9,052 nt of DNA from assembly GCA_013362385.1 (NCBI GenBank), contig JABFWC010000125.1, positions 1-9,052 of the forward strand, written 5' to 3'. Of the stretch, positions 5,535 to 9,052 are shown one piece after another. Positions within the stretch are counted from its first letter, which is position 1. Each line of letters starts with the position of its first letter. This stretch comes from Pseudarthrobacter sp. GTDB taxonomy: Bacteria; Actinomycetota; Actinomycetes; Actinomycetales; Micrococcaceae. The translations under genes were made by a program, and so were the position numbers. The notes under the pieces were generated by a model. The model was given only the letters and a program-made list of their open reading frames with translations, did no database searches and had not been told where the DNA came from.

Positions 5535-6851
5535 CTAGCGGACCAGTTCCACGTCCTGCTGGCTGGCGGTGACTTTCTCGCGCTCAAGCCAGGGACCGGC
5601 CGCGTAGCCAATCACGACGCCGGTCCCCATCTCAGCGGCCACCCACAGGGCCGTCCACAGCGGGTCCGGACCGATATCGGTCAGGCGGCCGATCCCCGCC
5701 GACCCCCTGGCCACGCAGGCCAGGCAGACCGTCAGCAGCCCCGCCGCCACCCCGACCAGCACGCCCAGCACCAGGGTGGACACGGTCGCCGTGAACCAGC
5801 GGGCCCGGACCTTGATGGCGAGCCACTCGTCGAAGTGGTTTTCCCCTTCCCGCAGGAACCACCAGCCGGCAAACACCCCCGCCAGCACGGGAACGATGAG
5901 GGCCACGAAGGCATAATCCAGCGGCCCGGAGGGAATGGCTGCCAGCACTGGGACCGAAGGCAGCGGCCCCACGGCCGTGCCGAGCGGGCCCACTTGGGAA
6001 CCGGCCCCCATCGCAAATCCCGCACCTGAGGTCCACGCCAAGGCGAACACCACCAGGTTTGGCAGGAAGCCGAGCTGCGCAATGGTGAGGGCGGCGCCCC
6101 CCACCGGCCCGGCGTCGAGCGCTTCATAGACTGCCACCACCAGGTTCCAGTGGATGAACAGGTCCACGGCCAGAAGCACCGCGGCCAGGGTGAGCGCCGA
6201 GACCACTCCCACGAACCCGGCCTTCGCGGCCGAGGCGAAATACGAGCCGGCCCAGCGCGAGTGCTGGCTGGTGCGCGAAATCCAGTCCACCGCGTCGACG
6301 CCGATAAGCCTGCTCCACGAGCCTGCTTCCCGGCGGGCGCCGATCACCATGCCCAGCCCGTACGGGACCAGCGGAACCAGCAAGGCAAACCAGAGGTTGA
6401 TGCCCACCTCCGCGGTGCGGCAAACGAAGCCGGTGGCAGCGCCGAACGCAGCGTAGACCCCCCACGATCCCAGCAGCGCCTGCCACAGCTGGTCGGTGTA
6501 GGAGGCCCGGGCCAGCCGGCGGCCGGCCCGCCATGCCAGCAGGAACGGGATCAGGGTCAGGCCGAGGGGAATCAGGCTCAGGAGGCCGGACCCACCATGG
6601 GAGGCCGCGGCCGCTCCCGCTCCGGCCAGCTCCAGCGGCACACCGTGGACCAGGAGCCAGGACTGCCCGGCCAGGCGGGCCAGGACCTCGAACTGGCCGT
6701 TCTGGAATCCGGCGGTGGCCCAGACAGCCACGATGGGTGCAACGACCACCAGCGCCGAAATGATGGCCGCCTGCGCCGTCTCGAGGGCGCCCTGCAGCCA
6801 CAGGGGCATGGGAAGGCCACGGTCTCCGGTCTGATCAGCACGCAGTTTCAT
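5535..6851 (-). CDS. perM: PerM-like DUF6350 integral membrane protein
   Basis: A 438-residue polytopic membrane protein of the DUF6350 family. In M. tuberculosis the member PerM (Rv0955) is linked to cell division and chronic-infection persistence, and its gene directly precedes purN. About nine hydrophobic segments are visible (roughly 24-46, 88-107, 124-145, 152-171, 209-232, 254-275, 313-334, 352-381, 400-419). The hallmark conserved stretch at 263-310 includes LPNLVVFALAWTSGAGF and the Gly/Pro-rich GPLGTAVGPLP. The frame stays open to a TTG at 6923 (462 aa) with an in-frame GTG at 6869. I prefer the ATG at 6851 because GGAACA precedes it at good spacing and the protein then starts MKLRAD, followed directly by the first helix; the longer N-terminus looks unconserved. 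The exact start is uncertain; the family call is not. Confidence 0.88.
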   Translation of the reverse strand: MKLRADQTGDRGLPMPLWLQGALETAQAAIISALVVVAPIVAVWATAGFQNGQFEVLARLAGQSWLLVHGVPLELAGAGAAAASHGGSGLLSLIPLGLTLIPFLLAWRAGRRLARASYTDQLWQALLGSWGVYAAFGAATGFVCRTAEVGINLWFALLVPLVPYGLGMVIGARREAGSWSRLIGVDAVDWISRTSQHSRWAGSYFASAAKAGFVGVVSALTLAAVLLAVDLFIHWNLVVAVYEALDAGPVGGAALTIAQLGFLPNLVVFALAWTSGAGFAMGAGSQVGPLGTAVGPLPSVPVLAAIPSGPLDYAFVALIVPVLAGVFAGWWFLREGENHFDEWLAIKVRARWFTATVSTLVLGVLVGVAAGLLTVCLACVARGSAGIGRLTDIGPDPLWTALWVAAEMGTGVVIGYAAGPWLEREKVTASQQDVELVR

Positions 6852-6964
6852 CGTGTTCCATGGTGTCACGGCGGCCGCGTCCGGCCCGCGAACGACAGGC
6901 TTCCCGGCCAAAGCGAAGCACAATCAGTGCGGCCTGCACCGGCGCTTTTTCGCGGGCCGGGCCG

Positions 6965-7170
6965 TAAAATTGATATCTGACCACCACCCGCCCCCGCCGA
7001 GGGTGTGTTGCGATTTCTGCTGGCTTCCGGTTTAGGCCAGGCCAGCGACGGACCCGGAATCCGTAAACCGGGAAAACAGGAGCCGCGAATGAGAGATGAA
7101 CCGTAAGTTCTGAAGATATTCGTCCTACTGGCTGGTGCAGCCGCCGTTGCGTGGCTGCACCAGCATTTTT
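6965..7170 (+). ncRNA. Candidate small RNA ending at an orphan terminator
   Basis: A strong plus-strand intrinsic terminator ends at 7170, yet no plus-strand gene precedes it; the nearest upstream gene is on the minus strand. A transcript could start after TAAAAT (6965-6970; 5 of 6 to the -10 consensus, no clear -35). Within it CCGGTTTA (7027-7034) pairs with TAAACCGG (7064-7071), and CGGA (7049-7052) pairs with TCCG (7060-7063), stacked against that stem. I recognise no known RNA family. The 5' end is a guess, and the feature is the hypothesis that best explains the terminator. Confidence 0.25.
7131..7170 (+). terminator. Strong intrinsic terminator, plus strand
   Basis: Positions 7131-7142 (GCTGGTGCAGCC) pair perfectly with 7153-7164 as a 12-bp stem around a 10-nt loop, followed by A and five T (7166-7170). 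The T-tract is on the plus strand only. No protein-coding gene on the plus strand lies upstream within the window's gap. Confidence 0.85.
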
Positions 7171-7199
7171 ATGCCGGCGGGTCATCCCCGAAAGACATG

Positions 7200-7240
7200 A
7201 AACGGCGCCGGGAGCCCTGCGGGGACTCCCGGCGCCGTTT
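7200..7240 (-). terminator. Hairpin terminator of the DUF2382 gene
   Basis: AAACGGCGCCGGGAG (7200-7214) pairs perfectly with 7226-7240 as a 15-bp GC-rich stem around an 11-nt loop. It begins 42 bp past the DUF2382 stop codon. The arms end in AAA and TTT, so it can act in both directions, and on the minus strand a further short T run follows. It most likely ends the DUF2382 transcript. Confidence 0.75.
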
Positions 7241-7282
7241 CGCGTTGTATAGGTCCAGGCCTTTCAGCCTGCGGCGACCGGA

Positions 7283-8134
7283 TCAGCGGCGGGTGTTGCC
7301 GTCCGTGTCGATGTTTTCCTTGCGGACCTCTTCGTTCACTGTCACGTCGTCGCGGACCACGTCCTTGTCCAGCCGGACGCGTTCCACCGGAACCGCTTCC
7401 TTCTCGACGACGGGGCGTTCCTCGTGGAGGACAACCTCGTGCTCCTCCTCACTGATGTCCGGTCCGGACAGCGCGTCCCCGCGGTTGGCGTCGGTGATGG
7501 GCTCGCGCTCGACGCGGACTTCCTCACGCTCGACCGGGACCGTCTTGGTGACGTTCTCGGTGGTGACGTACTTCCGCAGCCGTGCCCGGCCGACGGCTTC
7601 CCGTTCCTTGCCGACGTGCAGCCGTTCCTCGGAGCGCGTCATGGCGTCATCGGTGGTGGGACCGGAGGTGTCGTGGCCCACCGTTCCGCGCACGGTGTCG
7701 TCGCGGTCGTACGTGTCGCGGTCTGCGGCGAGGCCTGCGGCCGGGGTGCCGGCGTTCAGGTCGGCATCGCCCTGGAGGTCAACGTCGCGGTCCGTGCGGG
7801 CCTCAGTGTAGGTCCGGGCGCCGCGGTCGTAGTAGGTGTAGAGGCGGTCTTCTTCCTCAGGGGTGAGGTGGCCGTCGACGTCGACGCGGGGTGCGTCCTT
7901 GACGTGTTCCTTGGTGTAGGGGACAACAAGGTCCTCGTCCTGGAGGCGTGCGCCTTCAACGGGCACGAAGGACTCCGAAGTGCCGAAAAGGCCCGTCTTG
8001 ACGGTGACCCACGTGGGCTCGCCGGTGTCGTCGTCGGCGTACAGCTGTCCAATCGAGCCGATCTTGGCCCCGTCGGATCCGATGACGTGGCCGCCGCGGT
8101 TGAGCAGGTCTTCAAGATTGTTCCTGTTGAGCAT
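7283..8134 (-). CDS. PRC-barrel and DUF2382 (YsnF-type) stress protein
   Basis: A 283-residue, highly charged, probably soluble protein. Residues about 10-82 form a PRC-barrel (GGHVIGSDGAKIGSIGQLY, then TWVTVKTGLFG and SFVPVEGA). Residues about 105-165 are an acidic, Asp/Thr/Gly-rich linker. Residues about 168-278 are the DUF2382 domain, with alternating charged repeats such as TKTVPVEREEVRVER and VEKEAVPVERVRLDKDVV. DUF2382 is found in YsnF-like general stress proteins; the biochemical role is unknown. The frame is open up to 8281, but the ATG at 8134 is chosen because AAGGAG lies 4 nt upstream (8144-8139) and the PRC-barrel begins a few residues later, while the upstream extension has no recognisable domain. 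It has its own terminator and a promoter carrying palindromes, so it is probably transcribed alone. Confidence 0.92.
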   Translation of the reverse strand: MLNRNNLEDLLNRGGHVIGSDGAKIGSIGQLYADDDTGEPTWVTVKTGLFGTSESFVPVEGARLQDEDLVVPYTKEHVKDAPRVDVDGHLTPEEEDRLYTYYDRGARTYTEARTDRDVDLQGDADLNAGTPAAGLAADRDTYDRDDTVRGTVGHDTSGPTTDDAMTRSEERLHVGKEREAVGRARLRKYVTTENVTKTVPVEREEVRVEREPITDANRGDALSGPDISEEEHEVVLHEERPVVEKEAVPVERVRLDKDVVRDDVTVNEEVRKENIDTDGNTRR

Positions 8135-8251
8135 GACTCTCCTTGGATCTGTCTTTGCACTGAGTCGCCAGCAGTGGATGTCCCGGACCGGGGTATCCCC
8201 GGCGTCCGGCTCCGCCCCGGTTGCTTGAGGCTCTGCGCTGACTGCACCTCT

Positions 8252-8281
8252 ACCGTAAGCATGCTTAGCATCAGATGCCAA
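8252..8281 (-). promoter_or_regulatory. Putative promoter of the DUF2382 gene
   Basis: Read on the minus strand, TTGGCA (8281-8276; 5 of 6 to the -35 consensus) and TACGGT (8257-8252; actinobacterial TANNNT type) are 18 bp apart. Transcription would begin near 8245, giving a leader of about 110 nt before the ATG at 8134. The spacer is filled by palindromes, suggesting regulation. Confidence 0.5.
8256..8278. repeat. Two abutting palindromes in the DUF2382 promoter (operator candidate)
   Basis: TAAGCATGCTTA (8256-8267) is a perfect 12-bp palindrome. It is followed without a gap by GCATCAGATGC (8268-8278), two 5-bp arms around one base. Together they fill the spacer and touch both promoter boxes, the usual place for a repressor operator. 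The binding protein is unknown. Confidence 0.5.
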
Positions 8282-8391
8282 GCCTACTTAGTAATTTTTT
8301 TGGGATCCGCGTATTTGCTGTTCACCCATCCTTTTCCTCGGGGTAACGCTTTCTCCCCCGCCATGTCAGTGTTGGCGCCCACGGTTGAGGG

Positions 8392-9052
8392 GTGAGGATC
8401 GCAATTATTGCTGAATCATTCCTGCCGCTAATGAACGGCGTGACGCATTCAATCCTGCGGGTGCTGGACCATCTGCAGGAGCGCGGCGACGAGGTCATGG
8501 TGATCGCACCGTCCGCCAACGATGCAACGGCGCTGACCCGCGTCAGCGGCGCGGAGATCCACCGGCTTCCGGCGGTCCCACTGGCGGGCTACACAAACGT
8601 CCGGGTGGCGATGGGCGGTGTGTACCGGGTCAAGCGAATCCTTGCCGACTACGCACCGGACGTGGTCCACCTCGCATCCCCCTTCGTCCTGGGGTGGCGG
8701 GCGGTGCAGGCGGCCCACCAGCTGGGCATCCCCACGGTGGCGGTCTACCAGACGGAGGTCCCGGGCTACGCCGCCCGCTATGGCGTCCCGTTCCTGGAAA
8801 ACTGGGCCTGGAACCGTGTGGAGAACATCCACCTGCTCGCCACCCGCACCCTGGTGCCCTCCACGTTCGCGCTGAACCAGTTGCGCGGCCGGGGCATCCC
8901 CCGGGTCAGGATGTGGCGCCGCGGCGTGGACACTGCCCGCTTCAGTCCCGAAAAGCGCGACGACGGCTGGCGGGCATCTGTGGCCCCCGGCGGTGAGCGG
9001 ATCATCGGGTACGTCGGCAGGCTCGCCATGGAGAAGCAGGTGGAGGACCTGG
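8392..9052 (+). CDS. mgtA: GT4 alpha-mannosyltransferase, MgtA-type (3' end outside window)
   Basis: The first 220 codons of a GT-B fold, GT4-family glycosyltransferase; the gene runs off the right edge. It opens RIAIIAESFLPLMNGVTHS, the usual N-terminal strand and Gly loop, followed by PDVVHLASPFVLGW, VAVYQTEVPGYA, LVPSTFAL and RRGVDTARFSP, and then GYVGRLAMEKQ at the start of the donor-binding domain. This pattern closely matches actinobacterial MgtA (M. tuberculosis Rv0557), a GDP-mannose-dependent enzyme that acts on membrane glycolipids on the cytoplasmic side. The exact acceptor here is unknown. GTG at 8392 is the only start that keeps the conserved N-terminus, because an in-frame TGA ends at 8388. 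The GAGGG Shine-Dalgarno-like run abuts the start codon directly, an unusually short spacing. It is divergent from the DUF2382 gene. Confidence 0.9.
   Translation, partial: MRIAIIAESFLPLMNGVTHSILRVLDHLQERGDEVMVIAPSANDATALTRVSGAEIHRLPAVPLAGYTNVRVAMGGVYRVKRILADYAPDVVHLASPFVLGWRAVQAAHQLGIPTVAVYQTEVPGYAARYGVPFLENWAWNRVENIHLLATRTLVPSTFALNQLRGRGIPRVRMWRRGVDTARFSPEKRDDGWRASVAPGGERIIGYVGRLAMEKQVEDL

Larger units (their letters stand above)
6852..7282. other. 430-bp intergenic stretch without a supported protein gene
   Basis: Between the perM-like and DUF2382 starts/stops I see no credible protein gene. The region holds the promoter side of the perM-like gene (no clear boxes), a -10-like TAAAAT at 6965-6970 on the plus strand, an inverted repeat (7027-7034 with 7064-7071), a strong plus-strand terminator (7131-7170) and a second hairpin (7200-7240) serving the DUF2382 gene. 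An AGGAG at 7078-7082 precedes ATG at 7089 with good spacing, but that frame ends after five codons. Confidence 0.6.

Noticed and set aside
7089..7240. Possible small membrane protein: ATG at 7089 with AGGAG, then after an in-frame TAA a hydrophobic stretch KIFVLLAGAAVAWLHQ
   Set aside because: The TAA at 7104-7106 closes the frame after five codons. Past it there is no ATG before 7197 and no stop until 7811, inside the antisense of another gene. The hydrophobic stretch is largely encoded by the terminator hairpin. A frameshift or nonsense change in a tiny gene cannot be fully excluded.
7424..8395. A long plus-strand open frame opposite the DUF2382 gene
   Set aside because: It is a shadow of the minus-strand gene, which has clear PRC-barrel and DUF2382 domains, a good Shine-Dalgarno and a terminator.

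Overview
The window is high-GC actinobacterial DNA. The best fit is the Micrococcaceae (Arthrobacter/Pseudarthrobacter type), judged from GC-rich third codon positions, GTG starts, a perM-type gene beside purN/purH, a DUF2382 stress protein and an mgtA-type mannosyltransferase. The species cannot be fixed from the sequence alone.

Layout from left to right: a palindromic repeat at the left edge (1-38); purH on the minus strand (125-1810); a divergent MFS transporter on the plus strand (1953-3305); a roughly 1.14 kb block (3312-4452) holding one minus-strand gene for an AbiEi-like/DUF559 (Vsr-like) endonuclease-domain protein between two inverted copies of a 52-bp palindrome; purN on the minus strand (4455-5036); a small divergent three-helix membrane protein (5076-5507); a perM-like DUF6350 membrane protein on the minus strand (5535-6851); a 430-bp stretch without a protein gene, holding a strong orphan plus-strand terminator and possibly a small RNA; a PRC-barrel/DUF2382 stress protein on the minus strand (7283-8134); and the 5' part of a GT4 mannosyltransferase running off the right edge (8392-9052).

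The metabolic core is de novo purine synthesis. PurN makes formyl-GAR and PurH carries out the last two steps to IMP. In Mycobacterium tuberculosis perM, purN and purH are consecutive (Rv0955-Rv0957). Here the order is kept, but purN and purH are separated by the transporter and the endonuclease block, and a divergent gene sits between perM and purN.

The most interesting signal is that block. Its outer 36 bp on each side form inverted repeats (32 of 36 identical). Each contains one arm of a 24-bp-stem, 4-nt-loop palindrome plus a CCCCTCCCAAC tag. The two palindromes differ from each other mainly by paired, structure-preserving changes. A related palindrome with the same TGTCGTTTT core lies downstream of purH. 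The gene between them encodes a PD-(D/E)XK-type nuclease domain, its stop codon overlaps the end of one palindrome, and a perfect DnaA box overlaps its likely promoter. This resembles the way REP palindromes flank RAYT transposase genes, but with a different nuclease family. It is presented as a hypothesis: no target duplication is visible and no genome-wide comparison could be made.
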